The notes beneath the pieces are model-generated. The model worked only from the letters and a program-made list of their open reading frames with translations, was not told the origin of the DNA and made no database searches. This document shows positions 24,960 through 36,588 of a DNA stretch of 64,000 nucleotides, one piece after another (position 1 is the first letter of the stretch; the number at the start of each line of letters is the position of its first letter). This DNA comes from Gnetum montanum. Taxonomy: Eukaryota > Streptophyta > Gnetopsida > Gnetales > Gnetaceae. Position numbers and translations under genes: made by a program. Location: assembly GCA_015680685.1 (NCBI GenBank), contig MNCI01022307.1:861942-925941 (forward strand), given 5' to 3'.

Positions 24960-26420
24960 CTAATAGGAAAAGCTCCTATCTCCATGTCTTGACACAAAGT
25001 AGTTAGTCATTGTTCATAAAGAGGCTTGGTGAAGACATGAATAACTTGATTATATGTCCCAATGTATTCTAGCTTATATGTCCAAGTTGAATGTGTTCTC
25101 ATATGAAATGATGTCTAATTTCTATGTGTTTTGTATGAGAATGTTGAATAGAGTTCTTTATCATGTTTATAGCACTACTATTGTCATAGAAGATAGGTGT
25201 AGAATTTGATTGAATCCCTAGATCCTTGAGGGTTTTCTTCATCCATATAATTTTTTCGCAACAACTTTAGGCTGAAATATATTCTACTTCTACCATAGAA
25301 AGTGATGTAGATATTTTCTTCTTTGTTGCTCAAGACATGAGACTTTTTCCTAGAAAGAAGCAATTTCCACTTGTGCTCTGATGATCATTTGTATAACCTA
25401 GCTAAACTACATCACAATACCTAGTAAGATCAAGTGAGGAGTCCTTTGAATACTAAATTCCCTAGTTAGTAGCACCATTTAAATAATGAAAAATTCATTT
25501 AACATCTTTTAAATATGATTCTTTGGGATTAGCTTGATACCTAGCATAAATTCCAACACTTAAGACTATAGCAAACCTACTAGCAGTTAAGTAAAGTAAA
25601 CTACCAAGCATACCTCTATAGAGCTTGAGATCAATAGAGTTTTCTTGATCATCTTTGGTAAGTTTGAAGTTTGTAGCCATAGGTGTAGTTTTTTCCTTTT
25701 TATATGCTAATTTGAATCTATGTAAAAGATCTTTGATGTACTTAGTTTGACAAATGAAGGTTTTACCTTTCGTTTGATCGATATGAAAGCCAAGAAAATT
25801 ATTGAGTTCTCCCATCATGCTCATTTTAAACTTTGTTTGCATAAGATCTAATAATATCATCAATATAAATTTGCACAATAAGTAAATATTTACCTTGACC
25901 TTTAAGAAATAAGGTAACATCTTTCCTATTTCTTTTGAAACCATTGCATATGTGATTATGTGAGAGTCTATCATACCAAGCTTTAGGAGATTATTTGAGC
26001 CCATAGAAAGTCTTCTTAAGTTTAAAAACATAATCTAGATTAATGAAATCTACAAATCCTTTAGGTTTCCCAACATAAACTTTCTCTTGCATAGTCCCAT
26101 TCAAAAAGGCACTCTTCACATCCTTTTGATAAACTTGATGTTTTTCACACTTGCATAAGCTAAAAGTAGTTTGATAGATTCAAGTCTGGCCATAGGAGCA
26201 AAAGTTTTATCAAGATATATTCCCTCTTGCAGACTATATCCTTTGGCAACTAATCTATCTTTGTTCTTAATAATGTTGTCATTTTCATTTGTTATATTCC
26301 TAAAAACTCATTTTGTTCCAATAATTTATTTTTGATCATGTTTAAAAGTTAATTTCCACACATCATTTCTAGTGAATTGATTTAGTTTCTCTTGCATGGC
26401 TAAAATCCATCCTTCCAACA
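24960..26420 (-). pseudogene. Reverse transcriptase and RNase H of element F (decayed)
   Basis: Copia RT and RNase H in several frames. RT starts with GWILAMQEKLNQFTRNDVW (about 26390). Next is IIGTKWVFRN, with RLVAKGYSLQEGI and TFAPMARLESIKLLLA near 26200. The active site YIDD is at 25857-25868, one frame away from the surrounding open stretch 25495-26031, which supplies MQTKFKMSMMGELNNFLG and the ARYQANPKES end. RNase H follows: DHQSTSGNCFFLG (about 25390), STSLSMVEVEYIS, IFYDNSSAINM and KHIEIRHHF. At least eight stops or frameshifts. Confidence 0.85.
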
Positions 26421-26799
26421 TTTCTACCTCTTTAAAATTATTCAATTCAAGTTGTGAAAGATAGGTAGCATAAGCACTTTGGATTCCATCTTTTACTTGT
26501 TCAAAAACATCATTGAGAGAATGTGATCTATAGAGTCTAGGAATTTTGGGTTAGGTTGAAAAAATAATCTCATGCTCACTTCATATTTCAAAATCTTTAT
26601 TAGTTTGTAATTGGAAAGTGCTAGATACCTTTTGGATAGAAACTTTTTCTTTAGTAGATTATGGAGTAGAATCATCACTATCATCTATTTTAACATTTAT
26701 AGTTTCCTACATAGTATTTTTTTCTTTTGTTGAAAACTCTATAAGCCCTACTAATAGTTGAATATCCTAGAAAAATTCCACCATTGGTTTTGAAATCAA

Positions 26800-27940
26800 A
26801 TTTTTTCAAAGCATATTTGTCATTAAAAATATAGCATTTTGAGCCAAAGACATTAAAATAACCAATAGATGGCTTTCTACTAGTTCATAATTCATAAGAA
26901 TTTTTATAGCAAATCTTCTTACTAGAACTCTATTGAAGACATACCAAGTAGTGTTGATTGCTTCAGTCCAAAAGTAATATGGAAGGTTTTTATCATTCAA
27001 AATAGTTCTCCCTATTTCATTCATTATTTTGTTTTTTCCTTTTCACAACACCATTTTGTTGCACAGTCCTAGGGATGAAAAATTAACATAGAATGTCATT
27101 CATCTAATAATATTGTTCAAATTTAGCATTTTTGAATTCTCCTTCATCCTCACTTCTAATGACCTTGATATCATAACCTTTTTGTTCTGTATCTAATTAC
27201 AAATTCTCATAAAATGATCAAAAATCTTATCCATGGGTATAAGAAAGTGATCCAAGTGAAGCAAGAGAAATCAACAATAATAGTTAGAAAATATTTTTTC
27301 TTTCCCAAACTAAGTATTTGAGAAGGACCAACCAGATTCATGTGAAGCAAATCTAAAGGATAAGAGGTAGAGATGTAATTTTTCTTACCAAACCTTACCC
27401 TTGTTTGCTTTCCTTTACGAGAAGCTTCACAAGTGTTCAAGGAGAAATCCTTGAGTTTCAACAATCCTTAAACCATATATTTTGAGACAAGCATTTAAAG
27501 AATGTCTTTGTTTATGTGACCTAATTTTCTATGCCACATATGAACATTATTTGTATTTCTAATCAAGAACTTAGATTCAAGGTGAGGTTTATCACCAAAA
27601 AAAAGTAGTATAAACATTTGCCTTTCTATTTCCTTTGATAATAACTTTTCCGGATAGAAAATCTTTTACTTTACAAGTATCTTTAAAAAAGGTAATATTA
27701 ACATTTGAATCACAAAGTTGACTAATACTAAGAATATTATATTTTAGTCCTTCAACAAAAAATACTTGATTGACAATAGGTTGACCCTTACCTTTACCTT
27801 CAATGATACCAATAACTTTGATTGGAGCTTCCAAGTTGTCTCCAAAGGTGATGGTTTCACAATTCTATTCTTAAAATTGTACAAGTTGAGATTTTTCTCC
27901 TATCATATGTCTTAAACAACCACTATTGATGTACCATGTG
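26800..27940 (-). pseudogene. Protease and integrase of element F (decayed)
   Basis: The protease site, normally DSGCSRHM, reads NSGCLRHM near 27905-27935, so the catalytic D is N. The open stretch 27592-27834 continues it (QVFFVEGLKYNILSISQLCD). A CHKQRHSLNA relic of the pre-integrase domain lies near 27510. The integrase core in 27207-27464 reads PLDLLHMNLVGPS, with N in place of the first catalytic D, followed by TIIVDFSCFTWITFL with a D kept. 26806-27024 (IGRTILNDKNLPYYFWTEAI) is the downstream part of the integrase in another frame. Two catalytic residues are lost. Confidence 0.8.
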
Positions 27941-27959
27941 ATTCTTTTAACAATAAAGA

Positions 27960-28740
27960 GTGCAACTTGTGTAATCATTCCTTGTTCAAAGCTCTTTTTC
28001 TTTTACCTCCAAACTTTCTTTTCCTAAACTGCCCCTTTTCTATGTTGTTTGGAAAAGAAGAGTAGTGTTTTAACCATAAATAACAAGAAACTTGAATATG
28101 TCCAATTTTTCCATAGTAGAAACAACTCATGTTTTTAAATTTAGCTAAATTATCAAACTTAGGAGAATATTTCTTTAAATTTGTAGAACCTGATAATGAC
28201 TCTTTGATCTGTGGATACCTTTGATTTTAAGTTTTCTCTTTAATATGTTTTTGAAAATTTAGCTTTTCATCTAATAATTTCTTGTTAGTCTTGTTAACTT
28301 TTGAACCTTAGTCGTTAGCTCTGAGTTTTCTTTCTTGAGATATAAACAATTGGAATTAAGTGTTGCAATTTTTATTTCCTTATCATGCAAAATATCTTTC
28401 ATTTTAAACATAAATTTTGAAAAGAAATAACCTCATTACAAAGTAGCTCTTACCTTTCTTTTAAAGTAATCTCATCTTCTTTAACTTCACCATAAGATGT
28501 TGAGTCATTGATGAATTCTTGAGTTGTTAAGGAAAGACATAAATGATGAGAGTTTTCAAATGCATAACCAGTTTTTACATTTTCATCCCATCTTGTATTG
28601 ATCTTAGTGGTTCTTATTTCTTTATCAAACTATTCTTTATGTAACCTACAAGTACAAGATCTTTTGGAGGCCATATGGCATCTTCCATTGCATATCCAAC
28701 ATTACACAGAGAAATTATTATGATAAAAAAAGTTACATTG
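27960..28740 (-). pseudogene. gag remnant of element F
   Basis: Heavily broken. A zinc-knuckle relic, CFYYGKIGHIQVSC, is read near 28090-28130; the second cysteine of CX2CX4HX4C has become Y. Upstream tracts TTKINTRWDENVKTGYAF and LTTQEFINDS (28500-28620) are recognisable stretches of open frame. I cannot fix the start; it should lie between 28740 and the primer site. Confidence 0.6.
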
Positions 28741-28921
28741 CTTACCTTTTGTCTTACCCTTATGGTAGATGAATTGAATGTAGCTCACCAAGATGAATTT
28801 GATGAATCTTATCATTCCACCTCTCTAATTTATGAGGTTGAATCCATCTAACATTAGTGGCTTGATAAAATAAGCACCCTTCATCATTCACTCTTTAGAT
28901 GTTAAGCTTCAAATTCAAGAG

Positions 28922-28941
28922 TACCAGGCTCTATTACCACT
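28922..28941 (-). promoter_or_regulatory. Primer binding site of element F (initiator tRNA-Met type)
   Basis: The minus strand reads AGTGGTAATAGAGCCTGGTA, directly inside the 5' LTR. It is one base off the classic TGGTATCAGAGC core. Confidence 0.85.
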
Positions 28942-30089
28942 TGAGGACTAAGAACTTAGAAGGGGGATTGAACAAGTTCCTTAATTTGAAAGATCAAGAC
29001 ATCAAAAACTGCACTCAAATTTATGTGGTTTTCCAACTTGGATACTTTCACACTTGAAAGATAGAATCCTTGCACACCTCCAGACTTTGTTCCTTCAAAA
29101 ATGTGATCTAAAAAGTACCACAACCTTTACAAATTTTGAGCTTTGCAAGGGGTTTTTTTGCATAGAAACTTATCCAACCCCATAAGGTTCCAACAAGCTT
29201 AGAATATGGTTTTAAGGATTTCATCACCTTGTAAAGATGTGAGCTCTACATAGAGTTTTTTCTCGCTGGAAACATAATCAACCTTGTAAGGTTCCAACAA
29301 GCTCATAAGATACCTTCTCACAAGAAGCACATCATCCCAATAGGGCTATAAGGAAAGAAAAAGAATCAAGGAGGCAATGTAACTAAGCTTTACAGGTTCT
29401 CTTCTTTGAATCTCTTACAAAATATAAATTACAAGAGATAGAAAGTTGAAGGACTAATCACATTACAAAATATAATTAATGATGAAATAATTATTTTAAC
29501 AATGCTTGGATTTTTCACAAGGATTTAATTCTATTTTATAGCCTTTTTGTTCCCAAATAATGCTAAGAATTCATGCAACGTCTAGAAAACAACTAGTTGG
29601 AGTGTCCTATTCAAGCTTGGAACATCTCTCTAAAAACTGGCCACTTGTAGGTGGGACATCCCACTAAAAATTGGGACCTCTTGCTTAGGATGTCTTAGCT
29701 AGGACATCTCATCAGTAATTGGAACACCTACTAATTTTTTAGAACATCTAGCCTAACATGGAGTCTTCATCTATGGGATGTCTGCTAATCTTTAAGAACA
29801 TCTAGGCAGATACCAAAACATATTGGTTTGGCTTGTAGGCTCCATGTATCCTTGTCATCTTGTAATATTTGTTTATTATTAAGACTTCTTGTCATCTTAG
29901 ATTGTCAACTTAGTTCTTGTATTAGCCTCATCTTGCTCTTTATCCTAATCTCATGCTTTTTTTTATCATCATGATCTAATCTCATGCTCTTAACATCATG
30001 ATTTTGTCTTTTCCAAGTCATGGAAGATTCCCACAAACATATTCCACATTCTTCATTTTCTAAGGTTTTGACATAGCAAAAGGTCAACA
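28942..30089 (-). repeat. 5' LTR of element F (1148 bp)
   Basis: Plus strand starts TGAGGACTAAG and ends GGTCAACA, matching the left LTR throughout. It directly abuts the primer site on its left edge. Confidence 0.9.
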
Positions 30090-30141
30090 TATATAAGAAT
30101 GAAAATAAAAGTAATTAGTTAAACAAATAGCTATTATAGAG

Positions 30142-30712
30142 TGTGACATCTTGTCTCTAGATGTCATGGAAAACATCAAATATATGATATATTAGACATT
30201 ATGTGTACAAAGAAAATATACCAATGTGAAATATAAGTGATATTCAACATTATGTATAAAGGAAATAATAGGAAAAATGTAGAAAAAGAAATAAAAGAAT
30301 GCTTTATTGATATGGAAAACTATATTCAGATTGTGCTCTGAGAGAGTGTTGCTTGGGGTTTTCTTCCATTAGCATCTATCCCTTAGAGGCAATCGAACAT
30401 TGCCACCATGGTTAGGCTTATAACTTGGCCAGAAGGGATGGCCAGTCTACTTCCTATCCTACTTCACTCAGCTTCCTGTGACTTGCCTGTATTAGCTTCA
30501 CCATTCCATGCTGGCACGACCTCTAACCCTGGGTATAAATGCCTTTGGTCAAACCCCCAAAGGTTACCTTAAGAGACACATCTATTATTACAACATGCCC
30601 TTTCAAATCTTAGTCACAACTACCCTTTCGTATTTTGTTAAGATAACAGTAACATTCGTTATGAAGTGATCTTCATTAGTTAGTAGCATCATTTGGGAAT
30701 GGGGATGTGATA
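30142..30712 (-). repeat. 3' LTR of element G (571 bp)
   Basis: Plus strand starts TGTGACATCTTG and ends GGGATGTGATA. The last bases should be TGTGACA as in the other LTR, so the terminal dinucleotide has a mutation. It matches 44521-45126, which is longer through a duplicated stretch of about 45 bases containing TGACTTGCCT. Confidence 0.92.
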
Positions 30713-30726
30713 ATCTACCCCCCTTA
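30713..30726 (-). promoter_or_regulatory. Polypurine tract of element G
   Basis: Minus strand TAAGGGGGGTAGAT lies directly against the 3' LTR. Confidence 0.88.
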
Positions 30727-30944
30727 GGTTTTGTTCATCCTCGATAAGGTCCACGTTCTCTATCTTTTTCTAGCTCAAATGCTTTCTTTCATGATTTTTT
30801 GCTCCAATAATTTGATTTCTCCTTTGAACTTGAAGTTATTTCTTGCTTATTTTGCAAATAAGATATATGTGAGAAAGATTATATGGGAAATTAAATATTA
30901 CTTTCTTAATACTTACTTCATTTTCCAAGATGATGATAAGAAGT

Positions 30945-31265
30945 GAATTAAAGATCTACCAACTACCACATTTTTCTTGCCAGGAATATATTTGATTTCA
31001 AAATCATATTCTTCTAATAATTCTATCCATCACCTTTGACAAGTATTCAAAATAGTTTATCTTTTCAAATATTTTAAACTTTTGTGATCTATTTTTACTA
31101 CAAACTTCTTTCTGCAAAGATAATGTCTCTAAACTTTCAGAGCATGAACAATTGCTAGTAATTCTAAATCATGGGTTGAGTAATTTACCTCAGCTCCTCA
31201 TAATTTACGAGATTCATAACATACCACTTTATCTTCCTATGAAAGAACTACATCGATTCCTATTC
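30945..31265 (-). pseudogene. RNase H of element G (decayed)
   Basis: Continues the RT frame. FTDACGIGID holds the first catalytic D (just right of 31237), then STHDLELLAIVHAL with the E, and KIDHKSLKYL with the next D. EEYDFEIKYIPGKKNVV follows; the terminal D-A-L-S-R motif is VGRSL here. In an intact relative the integrase would follow. Here the frame runs into about 220 bases of leader-like sequence and the polypurine tract. Confidence 0.8.
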
Positions 31266-32334
31266 CACAGGCATCCGTGAATACTTCCAATGGTATATCT
31301 TCATCTGGAATTCTCAAAATAGGTGTTGTTGTAAGTAGCATCTTTAATCTGAGAAAATATTCCTTGCATTTTTCATCAAATTTGAAGTCGTTTTTCCCTT
31401 GAAAAAGGTCAATTAATGAGGCTACCAAGGTAGAATAATCTTTAATGAAACGTTGATAAAAACTGGCTAACCCTAAGGAACTTTGAACTATTGTAACATC
31501 TTTTAATTCAGGCCAATCCTGAATCACACTAATTTTTGCTGGATCTACTTGCAATCTTTTTTTGGAAACTATATGTCCTAAGTATGAAACTTCTTCCTTA
31601 AAGAGTTCACATTTACTCAATTTAGCTTTTAATTGATGTTCTTTAAGAATTTCCATTGTAGTTTTCAAATGTTCGATATGTGCTTCTCTTGAATTAGAAT
31701 AAACAAGTCTATCATTCATAAATATTATAACAAATTGATCAAGATATTCATAAAAAATATTATTCATTGATTTCATAAATGTTGTAGGTGCATTAGTTAA
31801 TCCAAATGACATCACAACAAGTTTGTATAATCCATATCTAGTTCTAAAAGCAGTTTTCTAAATATCTTTCTCCTTAATCCTTCTTTGGTGATAACTTGAT
31901 TTTAAATCAATCTTTGAGAAATAACATGCACTTGTTAGTTGATCAAATAAATCATCAATTCTAGGTAAAGGATACGTATTTTTAATTTCCACTTTATTCA
32001 ATGCTCTGTAATCGAAGCATAATCTTAGAGTACCATCTTTCTTTTTGACGAATAAAACTGGTGCACCCCAAGGTGATATGCTAGGTCTAATTTTCCCTTC
32101 TTCCAATAATTGGTCTAATTGTACTTTTAATTCTCTTAATTTTGAAGTAGAAAATTTATAATGAGCTTTAGAAACAAGTCGTGTACCAGAAAAAATATCA
32201 ATGGCATGGTCAACAGTTCCTTCTAGAGGTAGTTCTCTAGTTTCACCAAATACTGAATCTTTATATTCTTTAAGTTTATTTGGGATCTCAATACTCAAAA
32301 ATTTTTGAGGTTGGGTTACTTTAACAATCAACAT
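31237..32334 (-). pseudogene. Reverse transcriptase of element G (one break, mutated active site)
   Basis: Two open stretches. 31858-32334 (158 codons) holds the fingers and palm: [40 protein letters not shown] and [15 protein letters not shown] with the first catalytic D. 31237-31815 (192 codons) starts MMSFGLTNAPTTFM. Its active site reads FMND at residues 32-35 instead of F/Y-x-D-D, then SYLGHIVSKK, SLGLASFYQRFIKDYS and the start of RNase H. The break between them is a single stop near 31857. It is better preserved than A, E or F, but the active-site change alone should inactivate it. Confidence 0.88.
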
Positions 32335-32522
32335 TGTAGCACCTTTTTTGACTAAACTTTTAGCTTGCTTAATAGTTATTGTATGATTTTTCTTTGTTGT
32401 TCCTACCCCCCTTAGAACCTAGACTCTATCAGTGGTTAGGACTTTTAAAATATGAGTTCCAAAGTGGGCAGTAACATCAAATTTTTGTAGGAAAGACATT
32501 CCTCGAATTGCATCAACATGAC

Positions 32523-32756
32523 CTAGTTCAAATTCAAAAAATTCATAATGAAGGGCATATTTTGCAAGGTAAAGTTAATTTTTCCATACATGGTATGTTT
32601 GCTCACAGTTGTTCCATCTGCTAGTTCTATCTTAATAATTTTCTTGGAAGAGAGACTTAATTTCAATAAATTAATTAACTTTGGAGAAATAAATTTATTG
32701 TTGGCACCACTATTAATCAAAAATTTAATTTTTTCTACCTTCAATTGAACCTTCAA
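32523..32756 (-). pseudogene. Aspartic protease of element G
   Basis: A 77-codon stretch with KIKFLINSGANNKFISPKL: a retropepsin whose D-S-G motif has become N-S-G. It is followed by LADGTTV. It lies between gag and RT, as expected. Confidence 0.75.
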
Positions 32757-32799
32757 AAATCAATAAAGCAAATTTAAACTTTAGCAAACCTAATTTAGT

Positions 32800-33379
32800 T
32801 GATGTAGATATCTTCTTGATGGTTGTGGTAGTGGCTGGAATTTTTCCTTTGTTCATGTTTGGATTTAGTTTTTGATTTCTGATTTGGTTGGTCCTTTGTA
32901 TTTTTGCTCAAAATTTTAGACAGTCTCATTTAAGATGATGCTCACCACAAAAGAAACATCTAGATCTTGGTCAATTTTTTTTGTTGGTGTCTCTTCTACC
33001 ATTGCTTGTGGAAGAGTGGTTTGTTAAAAAGTTTCTTGTCAAAGGGTCACTTGTATATGATTCGATTCCTCATAATCCTTAGTAATTCTATATGCTTCAT
33101 CAATAGTTTGGGGATTATGGGCTCATGTTTGGGGACGTAATTGAGCATGTATTCCTCCAATGAATTTTGAAGCTAATTCTCCCTCATCTTGGTGACTTAC
33201 ATACCGAGAAAAATCCAAAAATTCTTTGTAGTAATCACCTATGGATCATTTTCCCAACCTTAAGGAATCAAATTTCATTTTATGCTCTTTGAGAAAAGAA
33301 TTGGGGACAAATTTCTATTTAAAATCTTGACAAAAATTAAGCCAATTTGTAATCAAACCTTGAGATCTCAGCCCATTCC
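32800..33379 (-). pseudogene. gag of element G, C-terminal part (left of the B insertion)
   Basis: Read on the minus strand from the B insertion point: FVPNSFLKEHKMKFDSLRLG (about 33290), then YYKEFLDFSRYVSHQDEGEL and FIGGIHAQLRPQT. A zinc knuckle CFFCGEHHLK.DC (CX2CX3HX4C with one stop inside) lies at about 32925-32965. This is the retrotransposon gag domain followed by the nucleic-acid-binding knuckle. The frame is cut at 33384 by element B and resumes at 40453. Three or more stops. Confidence 0.82.
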
Positions 33380-34047
33380 ACCATTGATGAGTGGTGAGGT
33401 ACCCCTACACTTAGCCATACGAATACGAGTGTTACACGCGCGATCCTGTTGAACTCCGCAAACTAAGTGCCTACATGCCTTATGGAACACCTATGGTTAA
33501 TCAATCATTGTCCTCCCAAGCTTACTTGTATTTGTCACAGTTGTATGGTTAAGTAAGCTTGAGGCATGTGATTTTTATATCTTTTATGTTTTTATCACCT
33601 ATGCTCACAAGGGAAAGGGTGAAGAGACTAAGTAACTAACTTTAACTAACTAAGCCTTAATTACCCTAGCATCAGTATCCGTTCCCACTTGCCATTTCAC
33701 ACCCTGAACTAATGCAACGCTGTTGGGATTACTAAACGCTATTCATTACTAGGATTACCAAGCATAATGCACATGCTTGAAGCAGTCGTATTGAATGCAC
33801 TTAAAACATTTAACATTAATTAAGTCCTATTTAAATTAGTTCATATACTGCAAGGTTTATCCAAAATTTCATCTTTATTGTCGTACACAATTGTGTGCTC
33901 AGGTATAGAATTGCTCAAATAAAGATCCGTTCACTTTGGGACTCCTACTGTGGGCACATGGAAATTATTCTAACTCTAGAATGGAAAAATGACCAGAGTT
34001 TGGCTAAGGTCTAGATCTAGATGAAGAAATAAGGGAGAGCCACCTCT

Positions 34048-34055
34048 TATTTATA
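34048..34055 (-). promoter_or_regulatory. TATA box in 3' LTR of B
   Basis: TATAAATA on the minus strand, followed by AGAGG; the same motif and context occur at 40345-40352 and in D at 56547-56554. Confidence 0.7.
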
Positions 34056-34084
34056 GAACTAGCAGTGGGCTACAATATCGCATA

Positions 34085-34114
34085 CGTAATATTACGGCCC
34101 ATGCGATATCGCAT
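34085..34114. promoter_or_regulatory. Pair of perfect palindromes upstream of the LTR TATA box
   Basis: CGTAATATTACG (34085-34096) and ATGCGATATCGCAT (34101-34114) are each their own reverse complement. In transcription order they lie just upstream of the TATA box and fill most of the short U3. They could bind a dimeric regulator or fold back in single-stranded DNA; neither is shown. Confidence 0.6.
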
Positions 34115-34121
34115 CCCATCA

Positions 34122-34137
34122 TACCCCCATGACTGAA
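34122..34137 (-). promoter_or_regulatory. Polypurine tract of element B
   Basis: Minus strand TTCAGTCATGGGGGTA abuts the 3' LTR. Element D has the same tract at 56619-56634. Confidence 0.8.
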
Positions 34138-35830
34138 TAAAAACTCGTCCTTGAGTTCCTTACAAAATATTGGGAAGGTATGGGATTATTAACTTGAATG
34201 GAACTAATAGTGAATGGGATGACATGGGAATAGATCATCATTACAAAACATGAAAAAACTAGTGTTCACAAAAACAAGAGTGAACACTTTATACATTTGA
34301 CATCAGGCCTTATTTGGCAGCTGAGAGAGAAGAGAGAAGAAAGAAGAAGTCTGCTGCTGCCAACACCAAGATTGCGCCTTTCGTTGACCATCTGTAAGCG
34401 TGCCATTAATCTTGTTCCTTGCATAACTTCTTCAGCACCGATCCATTCAAAGTGTTCTCTCCAAGTACAATCCATTGTTGTATGATTGCCATCTACACAC
34501 ACAACACAATCTTATATTAGCAAGGGTAAATGAATCACAATGCAGTTGATATCTTACTTCGGTAAAAGGTCCATTAGCTGAGTTGTCGTATGGCTGATTG
34601 CGGATTTTGGAGATATAATATCGATGTCTACCCGAGGTGTAGGGGTTAGGAGAAAATTGAAAAAATTTGACCAAGACCCCATGACTGAGAGCAAACCTCT
34701 AGGAGTGATAGAATGGAAAAAGATAAGGAATAATAAAGATGAATAAAAAGAGACAATGGTCATGCCGATGAAATGGATGTCAAGATGGAAATGAACAAAA
34801 TAAGGTTGATTGCAAAAATGTTTAAGTGAAAGAAATTAACTGATGCATCAAAGAGGAATGCCTGTGGGTCCTTCCCAAAGCAGGCTCATGCCCTTGATGC
34901 CCTAACATTTCCACATTTAAATAGTCCGTAGGCTCTGGAAATTTCATTTGAAAACAAAAGTTAAATTCTTAACCACAAGAATTCACCAAAAAGAAAACAA
35001 TGCATCAACCAAAATATACACTAATGATACAACCGGCAATGAGGTGAACAATGGAGAAAGAATGATGGAAAGAAGAGGATGGAATGGAATCTCAAGAACA
35101 AGGTGGTGTACAACCCCTTGTGTATTTAATGATTAATGTGACTTAGTAGATCCCATTCCAAATCTGGCCTTAAACAAACCACATTCAGTGACTTCGCATT
35201 AATACATTCGGCCCATCCATCCACTTGAAGTAACAAGAATGCATCATTCAAAGAGCCACCACCATTCCGACGAAAAAAGGGAGGAAAAAGTAGGAAGCGA
35301 GCAAGGGCCTTAGTTAGAGGAAACATGTTTTTAGTTCCATAACTAGTGCTTGTAGCCTAGATGATTATTTCGTCTAAGGGGTGTGCTTTGAATCCTCAGT
35401 ATTTTTTTTTTGCGTGAGAACCACACCATGCAAAGGCTTATTATTTTTATTTTGATTGGCTCAGCTTCCCTATAATGCATTAATATTAGAATGGTAAGAA
35501 AAAATCAAGAAGAAAACATTCAAGCACCTAAGAGAATGGCTAGCACAAATGCATCAAGTTCCCTTGAAGCCACACCATTTTTAATCCTTGAGTCCTTCCT
35601 TAGTTTGAGAAATGCCCAGTCACCAATTCATTGATAGTTCTTATTATTGAGAAAAGGACTATACAGTTCCAAGCCAAGAGAGACCATAGAATTCTATGGA
35701 TGTATGGATGGAGTGGACTCATTACCTGCTATATCAAAAGAACCATACCTTAGTATTAACATCATAACTTAAAGGTAACAACCAAACATTAGCAACCAAT
35801 AGAATACAGTTCATACCATCATTAAGAGCA
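34138..35830 (-). other. 3' non-coding region of element B
   Basis: Between coding end and polypurine tract. Short frames here match no family. The segment 34138-34230 (AAAACTCGTCC...) matches D next to its 3' LTR, and the CCAAAGCAGG tract near 34875 matches D near 60470. The extra coding region of D (56810-59600) is not present in B. Confidence 0.6.
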
Positions 35831-35831
35831 C

Positions 35832-36588
35832 TTATTGCGTGACAAACTTAACAAAATGGATAAGACACACACATACACACACAAATAAAAGAAAAAGTAT
35901 AAACGATGTTGTAAAACAAAAACAAGAAAAGTTAAAGAAATTTGTAAAAAAAATATGTATAAAACAAAAACTTAAAAGAGCTAAGGGCCTCAAATGATCA
36001 GCATAGGTGGCCATCTCCCCCATGAATGAATTGAAAGGGAGAGATATAAAATAATGAGTGCTTATTTGAATTTTTTAGAAGTGTCCAACTTCTCCCAATT
36101 GATGTTTTTAGATTAAGGGTTGGAAGTTGGCGATGCTCATACTCCAATGTATCTATGCTTTTGTTGTGGTTGCAACTTGTTCTCCCAGTTAGTTCCATGC
36201 ATATTGATGGGTTGCTCTCTTGATTAGTTGTCAACCATTGGGTGTTCTCTTGTTGTGTGGTTGCTACATACAGGCACTTTTGTATGTTAACTTCTTGAGC
36301 ACACCGATTGCATGCAGGAGATGCTGAGCATTCCTCCATGTCATCACCCTCTATATCATTGTATGTGATGCATGGAACTTTCTTCTTCTCGATATTTCCA
36401 TAAATATTTTCCTTAGATATTTCTAGGGAAAGATTGTAGATTCCTAGGCATGTGTTTATGGTACTGAGCCATGCCCTCTCCATTATAATTGGGAAGTCTT
36501 CTTTATTATTGTTGACTTCTATCAGTAGGAAATCAGCTGGGTATGACCAACCACACACAGTGGTAACAATGTCCTCCACAAATCCCAA
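35832..36588 (-). pseudogene. Protease C-terminal part fused by deletion to the end of pol (element B)
   Basis: A 196-codon open stretch (35998-36588) starts LVEDIVTTVCGWSYPADF-like, the C-terminal half of the protease (compare A at 4328-4576). It goes on through a linker with CNRCAQEV and CMELTGR and ends FIHGGDGHLC. In A, GGDGHLC-like sequence lies after integrase. So about 3 kb of RT, RNase H and integrase has been removed cleanly, leaving an open frame. The overlapping stretch 35832-36023 gives the GEMATYADH plus hydrophobic tail seen in A. Confidence 0.7.

Larger units (their letters stand above)
23603..30089 (-). mobile_element. Element F: complete SIRE-like Ty1/copia retrotransposon
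   Basis: Both LTRs (23603-24737 and 28942-30089), an initiator-tRNA-Met primer site, a polypurine tract and all copia domains are present in minus-strand order: gag, protease, integrase, RT, RNase H. The integrase-before-RT order defines Ty1/copia. Wording such as YATYLSQLE, ARYQANPKES and KHIEIRHHF is typical of SIRE/Maximus. Target duplication: TACAT (23598-23602) and TATAT (30090-30094), one mismatch. No env-like ORF is seen between RNase H and the 3' LTR, unlike many SIRE elements. Numerous frameshifts make it inactive. The right end is only 52 bases from element G. Confidence 0.9.
33385..34121 (-). repeat. 3' LTR of element B (737 bp)
   Basis: Plus strand TGATGAG at the left end and CCCATCA at the right end. 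It lacks about 48 bases present in the other LTR (around 40040-40087). A TATA box (minus TATAAATA) is at 34048-34055, only about 66 bases from the U3 end. Palindromes CGTAATATTACG (34085-34096) and ATGCGATATCGCAT (34101-34114) lie between. Confidence 0.93.

Noticed and set aside
34297-35136. Small frames in the 3' part of element B
   Set aside because: Both strands give frames of 60-78 codons with no family signature and no counterpart in D.
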